Part shown: positions 30,393 through 38,994 of the stretch, piece after piece
How the letters are laid out: every line of letters starts with the position of its first letter
Numbering within the stretch: position 1 is the first letter of the stretch
Assembly: GCA_001312505.1 (NCBI GenBank)
Contig: BBDW01000001.1
Location: 62,001 to 126,000 of the forward strand
DNA length: 64,000 bases
Direction of reading: 5' to 3'
Origin: Mediterraneibacter faecis JCM 15917
GTDB taxonomy: Bacteria; Bacillota; Clostridia; Lachnospirales; Lachnospiraceae
Program-made: the position numbers and the translations under genes
Notes under the pieces: model-generated
Told to the model about the DNA's origin: nothing
Seen by the model: the letters and a program-made list of their open reading frames with translations, nothing else
The model's database searches: none

Positions 30393-30442
30393 AAGGACGC
30401 ACGAAAGAACTTAAATGTTTTTTCGTGCGTCCTTTTGTTTTT
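30393..30442 (+). terminator. Intrinsic terminator in front of the packaging module
   Basis: Perfect 14-base stem AAGGACGCACGAAA / TTTCGTGCGTCCTT followed by TTGTTTTT. A second hairpin CCCAACGC / GCGTTGGG follows at 30462-30489 before the HNH gene. Confidence 0.85.
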
Positions 30443-30506
30443 CATCATACTTTTACCTCCTGCCCAACGCATGAAACCTAGGGCGTTGGGTAAAGAAAGA
30501 GGCAAC

Positions 30507-30875
30507 ATGAAAGAGTGGGCAGAATGGTTTTATAAATCTAAAGAGTGGACGCAGACAAGAGACGCATACATGGTTGCACAGCATTACTTGTGTGAACGCT
30601 GCGGAGAGCCAGCAAAGATTGTGCATCACAAGATATGGCTGACACCAAAGAACATACACGAGCAGAACATTACGTTATGCTGGGACAACTTAGAGGCATT
30701 GTGTCAGGACTGCCACAACAAAGAGCATCATGCAAAAAACGTGCGTGCAAAACGATATGCGTTTACGGCTGACGGCGAACTAATCCCCCCCATTCAGAAA
30801 ATATTTTTCGCTCACGATAGACCGAGGGGGGGTAACCCTAATTTTACTCTGCAAGGTCGCACATGCGTGGTGTAG
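30507..30875 (+). CDS. HNH endonuclease of the packaging module
   Basis: ATG 30507 (KEWAEWFYKSKEWTQTRDAY) with AAAGAGG upstream. The HNH core is clear: LCERCGEPAKIVHHKIWLTP, HEQNITLCWDNLEALCQDCHNKEHH, with paired CxxC zinc sites. In HK97-type phages such a nuclease next to terminase assists cos/pac cutting. The end is uncertain because several G/C tracts (30785, 30829) lie near it; a natural end soon after DRPRGG is likely. Confidence 0.88.
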   Translation: MKEWAEWFYKSKEWTQTRDAYMVAQHYLCERCGEPAKIVHHKIWLTPKNIHEQNITLCWDNLEALCQDCHNKEHHAKNVRAKRYAFTADGELIPPIQKIFFAHDRPRGGNPNFTLQGRTCVV

Positions 30876-30916
30876 AGGGGGGGTGGGGGGGTGTATCGAA
30901 AGGGGGGGTAAAAGAA

Positions 30917-31285
30917 ATGGCAGCACGAAAGGAAAAGAGCAAAGAAGCCAAGATAAAGAGTGAAAAGACAAGATTAAAAGGGATTTTCAAGGACTTAGAC
31001 GAAAATAAAAAGAAGTTGGTAACGCCGCTGATAGAAAAGGCTGCTTTTATGTCGATAGAACTTGATGAATTGCAGAACGTGATAGAGGAAACGGGCTGGA
31101 CAAGTGAGTACAAAAACGGAGAGAACCAGTACGGGACGAAGAAAAGCCCGGAAGCAGAAACATACATAGCATTATCAAAGAATTATGCGGCTATCATCAA
31201 GCAATTAACAGAGCTTGTACCTGCGGCAAAACGTAAGCAAAGCAAGCTGGCAGCCTTAGAGAAGAATAGGGCAAATGCCATATAA
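30917..31285 (+). CDS. terS: Terminase small subunit (P27 family)
   Basis: 122 residues from ATG 30917 with a G-rich ribosome site. ARKEKSKEAKIKSEKTRLKG then IFKDLDENKKKLVTPLIEKAAFM and SIELDELQNVIEETGW, the usual helical P27-type small subunit that recognises phage DNA for packaging. Its end overlaps the terL start by 11 bases. Confidence 0.82.
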   Translation: MAARKEKSKEAKIKSEKTRLKGIFKDLDENKKKLVTPLIEKAAFMSIELDELQNVIEETGWTSEYKNGENQYGTKKSPEAETYIALSKNYAAIIKQLTELVPAAKRKQSKLAALEKNRANAI

Positions 31286-32930
31286 AAATTATATCTATGA
31301 GTACTACGCAAAGATAAGCAGCGGCGAGATCATCGTAGGAAAATGGATTAAAAAAATATTTGAAATCATCATAAACGGGCTACAAACGCAGGAGTATTTT
31401 TTTAATGCCAAGGCAGCCAATAAAGCTATAAAATTCATAGAAACATTTTGCCACCATAGCAAGGGACGTAATGATTTAATCACGCTGGAATTATGGCAAA
31501 AAGCTATAGTTTCCACCATTTTTGGCATACAAGATGCAGAAAAAATACGTGTTTTTCGTGAAATTTTTATTGTTATCGGACGAAAAAACGGCAAAAGTTT
31601 GTTTGCATCTGCGCTAATCGCATACATGGCTTATTTAGAGCCGGAGTATGGACAGGAAATATACTGTTTAGCGCCCAAATTAGACCAAGCAGCCCTTGTA
31701 TATGACGGATTCTATCAAATGGTACAGGCAGAGGAAGAGTTGGAAGAGCTGGCGAAAAAACGGCGTAGCGATATCTATATTGCAGAGAGCAATACAGTTA
31801 TCAAACCGATTGCATTTAATGCTAAAAAGTCGGACGGTTTCAACCCGCAGCTTGTTGTATGTGATGAAATGGCGGCATGGAGCGGGGACGCTGGATTAAA
31901 GCAGTATGAGGTTATGAAATCTGCTTTAGGCGCACGTAAACAGCCGATGATTTTAAGCATAAGTACAGCCGGATATATCAACGATAGTATCTATGATGAG
32001 TTAATGAAGCGTAGTACAAGTTTCTTAAAGGGAAACAGCAAAGAACGCAGACTATTACCATTTTTGTACATGATTGATGATGTGGAAAAATGGAACGATA
32101 TAGAAGAACTGAAAAAAGCAAACCCGAATATGGGTGTATCAGTAAAAGAGAGTTTCTTTATTGATGAAATTGCAGTAGCAGAGGGCAGTTTAAGTAAAAA
32201 GGCAGAGTTCCTTACAAAGTACTGCAATATCAAACAGAACAGCTCTATTGCATGGCTGGAATATCAGACCGTGGAAAAAGCAGAAGTATTAAAAACACTG
32301 GAAGATTTTAGAGAGTGCTATGCAGTGGGCGGTATAGATTTGAGCCAAACAACAGACTTGACAGCCGCAAGCGTGGTTATAGAGAAAGAGGGCGTATTAT
32401 ACGCATTTACACAATTCTTTATGCCGAAAAACAGGCTTGAAACCTTGCAGGCAGCAGATGGAGTACCGTATGACATTTTTGTTAAGAAAGGCATTATTAC
32501 TTTATCCGGGGGGGACAATTACGTTAATTACAAAGACGTATTTAGCTGGTATGTATGGTTGCTGGAAACATACGGCATAAGGGTTTTGAAAATCGGATAT
32601 GACAGGTACAGCGCACAGTACCTTGTGGACGATTTGAAAAATTACGGATTCCACACAGATGATGTTTACCAAGGCGAAAACCTCACACCTGTAATACGGG
32701 AGTTTGAGGGAATTGTTAAAGACGGCGATTTTAAAATTGTAAACAATAAATTGCTACAGTCGCATTTCTTAAATGTGGCATTAAAGCACAACATGGAAAC
32801 AAGGAAGTTCCGCCCGATAAAGATAGAACAGCGGGCGCATATAGATGGTTTTGTATCTGTCATAGACGCAATGACGGTAAGACAGAAATACCACGAAGAG
32901 GTAGGGGAATTACTGAAAAACGCCGCATAG
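31275..32930 (+). CDS. terL: Terminase large subunit
   Basis: 551 residues, intact. The ATPase domain has Walker A IGRKNGKS (about residue 98) and Walker B LVVCDEM (about residue 197). The nuclease domain has GGIDLSQTTDLTAA and the C-terminal FVSVIDAM. This is the HK97/phi-type motor that drives DNA into proheads. One 7-G tract near 32510 may add a glycine (LSGGDNY). Confidence 0.93.
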   Translation: MPYKNYIYEYYAKISSGEIIVGKWIKKIFEIIINGLQTQEYFFNAKAANKAIKFIETFCHHSKGRNDLITLELWQKAIVSTIFGIQDAEKIRVFREIFIVIGRKNGKSLFASALIAYMAYLEPEYGQEIYCLAPKLDQAALVYDGFYQMVQAEEELEELAKKRRSDIYIAESNTVIKPIAFNAKKSDGFNPQLVVCDEMAAWSGDAGLKQYEVMKSALGARKQPMILSISTAGYINDSIYDELMKRSTSFLKGNSKERRLLPFLYMIDDVEKWNDIEELKKANPNMGVSVKESFFIDEIAVAEGSLSKKAEFLTKYCNIKQNSSIAWLEYQTVEKAEVLKTLEDFRECYAVGGIDLSQTTDLTAASVVIEKEGVLYAFTQFFMPKNRLETLQAADGVPYDIFVKKGIITLSGGDNYVNYKDVFSWYVWLLETYGIRVLKIGYDRYSAQYLVDDLKNYGFHTDDVYQGENLTPVIREFEGIVKDGDFKIVNNKLLQSHFLNVALKHNMETRKFRPIKIEQRAHIDGFVSVIDAMTVRQKYHEEVGELLKNAA

Positions 32931-32947
32931 AAAGGAGAGTAAACGGT

Positions 32948-34212
32948 ATGAGATTTTTAGATTATCTTTTTCATGGCAAAGAATTAAAAGCCATAGGAAA
33001 TTATTTTAAAATGCTGAACGGCTACAGTCCGACATTTACCAGCTTTAGCGGCGGTGTATATGAAATGGATTTGACAAGGACAGCGGTAAACAATTTTGCC
33101 ACTCATTGCAGCAAATTAAAGCCGGAGATTGAGGGCAGTGCCCTTAAAACATTGGAAAAGACATTACAGCATAAGCCAAATTATTTTATGGACACAACAA
33201 AATTTATTAAGCGTCTGGCAACGTATGTGGCTGTAGAGCATACAGCGTTCATTATTCCGATAGAGGACGAATACGGGCGTTTATGCGGCTGGTATCCATT
33301 GCGTGCCGAACGCTGCGAGGTAATAGAGTGCGAGGGGCAGTTATATTTGCGATACCTGTTTGCAAATGGCAGCTATGGGGGCTATTGAGTTTGAGCGTGT
33401 GGGGATTATGACAGATTTTGAATATAAAGACGATCTGTTTGGAGAGGATAACAGCACGCTTGCACCCACAATGCAGTTGATACATACGCAAAACGAGGGA
33501 ATCATAAACGCAGTAAAAAACTCTGCAAACATCCGATTTTTAGCAAAAGTTGCAAACATGCTGAAACCAGAGGATATAAAGAAAGAGCGCAAGCGTTTTA
33601 CAGAGGACAATTTAAGCGCAGACAATGATAGCGGAATGATTATTTATGATAATAAATTTTCCGACTTGAAGCAGGTAGAGAGTAAACCGTATACACCTAA
33701 CGCATTGCAGATGCAGCACATACAGGAAAATGTTTGTACACATTTTGGTACGAACATGGATATTTTGCAGAACAAATTTGACGAGAATACATGGAACGCC
33801 TATTACGAGGGGGGGAAAATAGAGCCTTTTGCAATTCAATTATCTTTAGTGATGACAAACATGAGCTTTACAGAAAGAGAGCGGGCGTGTGGAAATGCTA
33901 TTTTCTTTTCTGCAAACCGTTTGCAATATGCCAGCAATGCTACAAAGTTGAGCGTAAGCACGCAGCTATTTGACAGGGCATTACTAAACAGAAATGGCGT
34001 AATGGATATATGGAATATGGCGCATGTTGAGGACGGAGAAAAATATTATATCCGCAAAGAGTATACAGAGGTAAGCGAACTGCAAAAAGGCAATGAGCCA
34101 CAAGTAGTTATACAGCAAGTCCCACAGGCAGGGGGAACAGAACCTACAACCAGAAACGGGAGAAACACAAGACGGACAAACAGAGAAAGAGGGTGTTAAT
34201 AATGCCAGTTAA
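32948..34212 (+). CDS. HK97-type portal protein (two one-base insertions)
   Basis: ATG 32948 with AAAGGAGAG upstream. The first 140 residues (MRFLDYLFHGKELKAIGNYF, TAVNNFATHCSKLKPEI) continue after correcting GGGGG near 33377 to GGGG (GSYGAIEFERVGIMTDF). The middle has MLKPEDIKKERKRF and NKFDENTWNAYYEG. A second 5-G tract near 34134 shifts the end; corrected, it reads AGEQNLQPETGETQDGQ and stops at 34210-34212, overlapping the protease start. The portal is the ring through which DNA enters. Confidence 0.88.
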
Positions 34213-34801
34213 AAAAGAACGGGAATACAGAACGCTGGTAACACCACTCACTGCCCAAGTTGCGAGCGATAAGCGCATAAATACAGAATGTTATGTAGAG
34301 GGATACGCCACTACATTTAACGTACCGTATCTTTTATATGAATTTGAGGACGGTACAAAGATTTACGAAAGAATTGACGCACACGCACTGGATAATGCAG
34401 ATATGAGTGACGTTATAATGCAGTACGACCATACAGGCAGGGTATTTGCCAGACAGTCCAACAAAACATTGATTTTAGAGCCAGATGCGAAAGGCTTATT
34501 TGTGGCAGCAGATTTAAGTAAAACAGATTTGGCAAGGGGATTGTATCAGGACATTGACGCAGGCATGATAACAAAAATGTCATGGGCGTTTACCGTAGCA
34601 GAGGAAAGCTACGACAGGGAAACACACACAAGAACGATTCTAAAAATCAAAAAAGTTTATGATGTATCAGCCGTAAGTATTCCGGCAAATAACGATACTG
34701 AAATAAGTGCCCGTAATTTTGCAAATAGGAGTTATGAGCAGGAAAAGCAGGAGTTGCTTAAAAGGCGGGCTATGATACTAAAGATTAAGGCGAGCTTATA
34801 A
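34202..34801 (+). CDS. Prohead maturation protease (HK97 gp4-like)
   Basis: 199 residues from ATG 34202 (PVKKEREYRTLVTPLTAQ). Typical features: VEGYATTFNVPYLLYE, MQYDHTGRVFARQSNKTL with the catalytic His, and VYDVSAVSIPANNDTEI with the Ser. It cleaves capsid delta domains during head maturation. Sits between portal and capsid as in HK97. Confidence 0.92.
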   Translation: MPVKKEREYRTLVTPLTAQVASDKRINTECYVEGYATTFNVPYLLYEFEDGTKIYERIDAHALDNADMSDVIMQYDHTGRVFARQSNKTLILEPDAKGLFVAADLSKTDLARGLYQDIDAGMITKMSWAFTVAEESYDRETHTRTILKIKKVYDVSAVSIPANNDTEISARNFANRSYEQEKQELLKRRAMILKIKASL

Positions 34802-34831
34802 AAGCGAAAATGAAAAGGAGAAAAACAGAGC

Positions 34832-36072
34832 ATGAGATTAAAAGAAATTGAGGCAAGATTAGCAGAAATCAGAGAAGAGCTGAACACCAGAGCGGCAGAG
34901 CTTACAGACGAAGAAATGACAGCACTTGAAGCAGAGGTAACAGCATTACAGGAAGAAAGAACCTCTTTGCAGGCGGCAGCAGAAAAACGCAAAAATTTAC
35001 TTGCAAGAATTGCTGCGGGAGAGCTACAGGCGGAGCAGGCACAGAACCTACGACATTCAGAAACTTTGCAGGAGCAGGCGGAACGGGTGCGGCAGCAACA
35101 GAGCCAGAGGATAAGTACGACACTGTAGCATACAGAAAAGCATTTATGAATTATGTGTGCAGGGGGGGCGTGGTTATTCCGCAGGAGTATAGAGCAGCAG
35201 AAAATACTACGACAGCAGACAGCGGCGCAGTAATTCCAACCTCTATTATGAATGAGATTATTACAAAGCTGGAAAGCTACGGCAGCATTTACGCAAAAGT
35301 ACGCAAGATTAACGTACAGGGCGGTGTATCCATTCCGATTGCAGATTTAAAACCTACGGCACACTGGATTGCAGAGGAAAAGAGCAGCGATGACCAGAAA
35401 GCATCTGCAAAAACTTCTGTAACATTCAACTATTACGGCTTAGAGTGCAAAATTTCACAGAGCATTTTAGCCAATGTTGTTACTCTGAAAATGTTTACTG
35501 ATCTGTTTGTACCTATGGCAACAGAGGCAATGGTAAAGGCTATTGAGATTGCAATTTTCAATGGTACAGGAGAGGGGCAGCCGCTGGGTGTCACAAAGGA
35601 CAGCCGGGTAACAACGGTTGTTACGCTGACACAGGAAGAGTATGAGAGCTGGAACGGCTGGCACAAAGTAAAAGGGAAAATGAAAAAGGCGTACAGAAAC
35701 GGCAGTTTTGTTATGAATCAGTCCACGTTTGATACAGGCATTGACGGCATGGAAGATAAGAACGGGCAGCCGATCGGACGTACAAATTATGGAGTGAACG
35801 GAGAGGAAACATACCGTTTCATGGGCAAGAACGTGGAAACCGTAGAGGACGATGTATTACCGAGCTGGGACGATGCAAACGAGGGCGATGTAATTGCGGT
35901 ATTTATGAGTTTCTCTGATTACGTTATCAATACCAACATGGAAATGCAGGTAGTGAAGTGGACAGACCACGATAACAACAAAATCAAAAACAAGTGCTTA
36001 ATGGTTGTGGACGGCAAGGTAGCCGATGCAAACGGCATTATCTTAGTGAAAAAGGGCGTTAGGCAGGTATAA
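34832..36072 (+). CDS. HK97-fold major capsid protein with N-terminal delta domain (one-base deletion near 35058)
   Basis: ATG 34832 with AAAAGGAG upstream. Residues 1-70 form a coiled-coil scaffold (MRLKEIEARLAEIREELNTR) removed by the protease. Near 35058 ACGACATTC lacks an A; corrected, it reads NLRTFRNFAGAGG then AYRKAFMNYVC. The shell domain includes VIPTSIMNEIITKLESYGSIY, GGVSIPIADLKPTAHWIAEE, VAIFNGTGEGQPLG-like IAIFNGTGEGQPLG, and the C-terminus DGKVADANGIILVKKG. About 413 residues, normal for the family. Confidence 0.92.
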
Positions 36073-36089
36073 GGAAAGAGAGGCACAAT

Positions 36090-36479
36090 ATGGCACATTT
36101 TGATGTAAAAGAGCTTGAAAAGCGGAAAAAGGAAGATTTACAGAAACTTGCAAATGAGCTGGGGGGGTTGAGTGACAGCGGAACGAAAGAAGAGCTTGCA
36201 AAGAGAATTGCGGCAGTAGATGCAGAAGAGCCGGAAGAGGGAGAAACGCAGCAGGGAGAGCCGCAGCAGCCGGAAGTACCGGGAGAAGCAGAACAGGAAA
36301 CGCCAAAGCCGGAAGTGTCCGAAACGGACACAGAAAAAGACGGTGTGAGAGTAACGGTTATTGAAACCTACAAAGATAAACAGGCGCAGCAGACATTTAG
36401 ACCGGGCAAAGAATTTGTTGTAACAGCAGAACGTGCAGAGGTTTTAGTGGCAGCAGGAGTGGCGAAAATCACAAAGTAG
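36090..36479 (+). CDS. SAP-domain phage structural protein
   Basis: 129 residues with AAAGAGAGG upstream. Residues 8-45 look like a SAP motif (ELEKRKKEDLQKLANELGG then GTKEELAKRI), followed by an acidic Pro/Gln/Glu-rich linker and a C-terminal VTVIETYKDKQAQQTFRPGK domain. Proteins like this follow the capsid gene in many Firmicutes siphoviruses and may be head accessory proteins. A 7-G tract at 36162 may add a glycine. Confidence 0.6.
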   Translation: MAHFDVKELEKRKKEDLQKLANELGGLSDSGTKEELAKRIAAVDAEEPEEGETQQGEPQQPEVPGEAEQETPKPEVSETDTEKDGVRVTVIETYKDKQAQQTFRPGKEFVVTAERAEVLVAAGVAKITK

Positions 36480-36489
36480 AGGCGGTTTT

Positions 36490-36777
36490 ATGGAAACAAT
36501 ATTAACAGATACCATAAAAAGCAGCATGAGGATTTTAAGCAAATCCGCAGTGATTGAACAGGACATAAACAACAGTATTGCAGCCTGCAAGTTGGATTTA
36601 CAGCTTGCAGGCGTGGTAAATATCAATGAAAACGATGCGCTTATTATTAGAGCCGTTACGTTGTTTGTAAAAGCAGAGTTTAATTACCAAAATGCAGCAG
36701 ACAGATACAGGCAGAGCTATGAGGCGTTGAAAATGTCACTGTGTCTTGCCGGAGATTACAACACAAAAGAGGGATAA
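36490..36777 (+). CDS. Head-tail connector protein (gp6-like)
   Basis: 95 residues, mostly helical: METILTDTIKSSMRILSKSA, then CKLDLQLAGVV and VTLFVKAEFNYQNAADRYR. Length and pattern match gp6/YqbG-type adaptors that bind the portal ring. It is the first connector gene after the capsid. Confidence 0.75.
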   Translation: METILTDTIKSSMRILSKSAVIEQDINNSIAACKLDLQLAGVVNINENDALIIRAVTLFVKAEFNYQNAADRYRQSYEALKMSLCLAGDYNTKEG

Positions 36778-36778
36778 G

Positions 36779-37063
36779 ATGCAGGAAGAAATTACGTTAT
36801 GCGAGCAGATCAATGACAGCGAGGTAGAGAAAACTATTATTTTCTGTGACGTTGAGAGCATTACGCAAAGCGAGTTTGAGGCAGTGGGGGGGCAAAAGGA
36901 CATAAAGCCGCAATACAAGTTTGTGGTATGGAGTTTTGAGTACAGCAATCAAACAGAAATTGAGTACAACGGGCAGAGGCTGACGGTATACCGAACATAC
37001 AAACGGAAGAACGAAGAAAAGACAGAATTGTATGCAGAAAAGCGGGTGGCAGACGTTGAGTAA
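36779..37063 (+). CDS. Head closure protein
   Basis: 94 residues from ATG 36779, one base after the preceding stop. EITLCEQINDSEVEKTIIFCDVESI, then EYNGQRLTVYRTYKRKNEEKTELYAEKR, a small beta-barrel pattern typical of phage head-tail joining proteins. Assignment rests on order and size. A 7-G tract near 36886 may add a glycine. Confidence 0.65.
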   Translation: MQEEITLCEQINDSEVEKTIIFCDVESITQSEFEAVGGQKDIKPQYKFVVWSFEYSNQTEIEYNGQRLTVYRTYKRKNEEKTELYAEKRVADVE

Positions 37064-37436
37064 AGAAGTAGATATAAAAGACCTTGCAACAGAGATTGCA
37101 GCCGGGCTTACGGAATACGACCAGAACGTAGCGGACGAAATAAAAACGATAGTTGATGATGTGGCACAAGAGGGTGTGGACGAACTGAAACAGAGCAGCC
37201 CAAAGCTGACAGGCAGTTATAGAAGAGGTTGGAGAAAAAAACAGACCTATGCAGATACCCGCACCAAAAGGAATACAGTGTTTAATAAAACAGATTATCA
37301 ACTTACGCACTTACTGGAATACGGACACGCAAGTAGAAACGGCGGGCGTGTAAATCCGAGGGTACATATTAAGCCTGTAGAGGAAAAAATGGTAACAGAA
37401 TTGCAGGAACGTATAGAAAAGGTGGTGCAGCAGTGA
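37056..37436 (+). CDS. HK97 gp10-like neck/tail-completion protein
   Basis: About 126 residues. The start is probably TTG 37056 overlapping the previous stop. Features of the gp10 family: KQSSPKLTGSYRRGWRKKQ, then LTHLLEYGHASRNGGRV and VHIKPVEEKM. It acts at the head-tail interface. Its stop overlaps the next GTG start. Confidence 0.78.
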   Translation: MSKEVDIKDLATEIAAGLTEYDQNVADEIKTIVDDVAQEGVDELKQSSPKLTGSYRRGWRKKQTYADTRTKRNTVFNKTDYQLTHLLEYGHASRNGGRVNPRVHIKPVEEKMVTELQERIEKVVQQ

Positions 37437-37783
37437 GGTTAGAAATAATAATTGACAGGGCAAAAGCAACGGGGCTGCCACTTGCAAAAGATGCGTTCCG
37501 GGAAACGAAAGAAAACCCGTTACCAGTGCCGCCATATCTTGTGTATATCGTACCACAGGTAGTTGGGCGTGGAAGTGATGAAAGAATTTTGTTACATGAG
37601 ATACACGCAGCACTGGAACTGTACACAGACAAAGTGGCAGACGGCAGTTTAGAGAAAGAAATTGAAGAGAAAGTGTTATTTGATGTGGATTACACAAAGT
37701 ACCAAGATACGATTGAAAGTGAGGATATGGTACAGACCGCATACGAATTTACAATTTACGAGAAAGTGAGAAAGAAAGGATAA
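37433..37783 (+). CDS. Tail terminator/neck-type protein, tentative
   Basis: 116 residues, GTG start in a 4-base overlap with the gp10-like gene. DRAKATGLPLAKDAFRETKENP, PPYLVYIVPQVVGRGSDERILLHEIHAALELYT. By position and size it is the tail terminator that caps the tail tube before head joining. Confidence 0.65.
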   Translation: MRLEIIIDRAKATGLPLAKDAFRETKENPLPVPPYLVYIVPQVVGRGSDERILLHEIHAALELYTDKVADGSLEKEIEEKVLFDVDYTKYQDTIESEDMVQTAYEFTIYEKVRKKG

Positions 37784-37787
37784 GGAT

Positions 37788-38328
37788 ATGGATAGCGAAA
37801 GAATTATTTTGGGCAGTGGAAAGCTGTATTGCATGGTTTTTACTGGGGGAAATCCCGGAAGATACAGCGATTGAAACAGATGCAAACCAGCTTGCACATA
37901 TCAAGGGCGGCGCATCGTTGGAGTATACCGCAGAAACATATACGGCAAAGGACGATTTGGGCGTTGTACAGAAAACGGTTTTAACCAGTGAAGATGTGAC
38001 ATTAAAGGCAGGGTTGCTTACATGGTGCGCAAAGACACTTGAAAAATTGTGTGCAACAGCGAGAGTAACCGAAACAGCCAAAAAGAGAACTGTAAAAATC
38101 GGTGGAATCAAAAACCAGAACAATAAAAAATACCTCATTAGATTCTTACACGAAGATAGTGAGGACGGCAATATCAGAGTAACGATTGTGGGAAGAAATG
38201 AGGCAGGCTTTAGCTTTACATTTGCCAAAGATGCAGAAAGCACAATCGAGCCGCAGTTTAAGGCGCACCCGTTGGATAAAGACGGCACATTATTGATTTT
38301 TGACGAGGATATCGTTACAGAAGTGTAA
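37788..38328 (+). CDS. Major tail tube protein (one-base insertion near 37850)
   Basis: ATG 37788 begins MDSERIILGSGKLYCMVF. A 5-G tract near 37850 breaks the frame; with four it reads TGEIPEDTAIETDANQ and continues HIKGGASLEYTAETYTA and VTIVGRNEAGFSF. About 180 residues, a tube-forming beta-sandwich by position. It is followed by a hairpin that could limit transcription into the chaperone genes. Confidence 0.8.
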
Positions 38329-38334
38329 AGAAAA

Positions 38335-38358
38335 AGCTGCGGGGCACTTCCCGCAGCT
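38335..38358. terminator. Hairpin after the tail tube gene
   Basis: AGCTGCGGG / CCCGCAGCT stem, followed by an A run rather than a T run on the plus strand. It probably stabilises the abundant tail-tube message or attenuates what follows. Confidence 0.55.
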
Positions 38359-38377
38359 AAAAAAAGGAGAGTAAAGC

Positions 38378-38710
38378 ATGGCGAACAAAAGCTTTAATTT
38401 TGGAAAAATGAAACGCAGTTTTTATACAACGACACTGAAAGACGGCAAAGTAGTAATTGTAAACATGCCAAAGAAAAGCACATTTGAAAAGATGCAGGAA
38501 ATCAGTGATCTGGACGAAGAGGAAGTGGACGGCAAAGAAGTATATAAAACAATGTTGTCACTTATGGCTGAAATCTTATCTAACAATAAAAACGGGGAGC
38601 GGATTACAGCAGAGTATTTGGAAAGCGAAGAGTACGACATTGAGGAAATCGTGGCATACATTAACGATTATGGCGATTTTGTCAATTCGATTAAGAATAA
38701 CCCAAATTAA
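38378..38710 (+). CDS. Tail assembly chaperone, gpG-like
   Basis: 110 residues (MANKSFNFGKMKRSFYTTTL, DGKVVIVNMPKKSTFEKM, ending SIKNNPN), with AAAGGAGAG upstream. It lies between the tube and the tape measure, where gpG chaperones coat the tape measure during assembly. A slippery heptamer sits on its last two sense codons, so a minority of ribosomes should make a gpG-gpT fusion. Confidence 0.8.
   Translation: MANKSFNFGKMKRSFYTTTLKDGKVVIVNMPKKSTFEKMQEISDLDEEEVDGKEVYKTMLSLMAEILSNNKNGERITAEYLESEEYDIEEIVAYINDYGDFVNSIKNNPN
38701..38707 (+). promoter_or_regulatory. Candidate -1 programmed frameshift site in gpG
   Basis: C CCA AAT fits the X XXY YYZ slippery pattern and immediately precedes the gpG stop TAA. 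A one-base slip back gives CCC AAA TTA AAA ATG and enters the gpT frame. Confidence 0.7.
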
Positions 38711-38712
38711 AA

Positions 38713-38993
38713 ATGCCGTATTATCCGGGCGGCGGCAGCGGGGGGACAAGGTGCATTATAGATTAAATACAAAAGGGGGGGAAAAGCTGGTAATTGACTA
38801 TCTGAACATCACAATATTTGATGTGCAGGAAATGCCAATAGATTTGTATTTATATTTTATGCGAGAGGCAAATATACATAAGCTCATGCAGACGAAAGAG
38901 GGCAGAGAGTACTTAGATAATTGCTGGAGAATGGAACAGACAAAGCCGGATAGGAAGAAACTGCGGGAAAAGATGCGGAAAGGAGAGCGGTAG
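38713..38993 (+). CDS. gpT-like extension of the tail assembly chaperone
   Basis: The frame runs MPYYPGGGSGDKVHYRLN.. (assuming four G at 38741 rather than six), then LVIDYLNITIFDVQEMPIDL, YFMREANIHKLMQ and YLDNCWRMEQTKPDRKKLRE. ATG 38713 could start it independently, but the slippery site and -1 frame fit expression as gpGT. A 7-G tract near 38776 probably adds a glycine. It ends 1 base before the tape measure start. Confidence 0.7.
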
Positions 38994-38994
38994 C

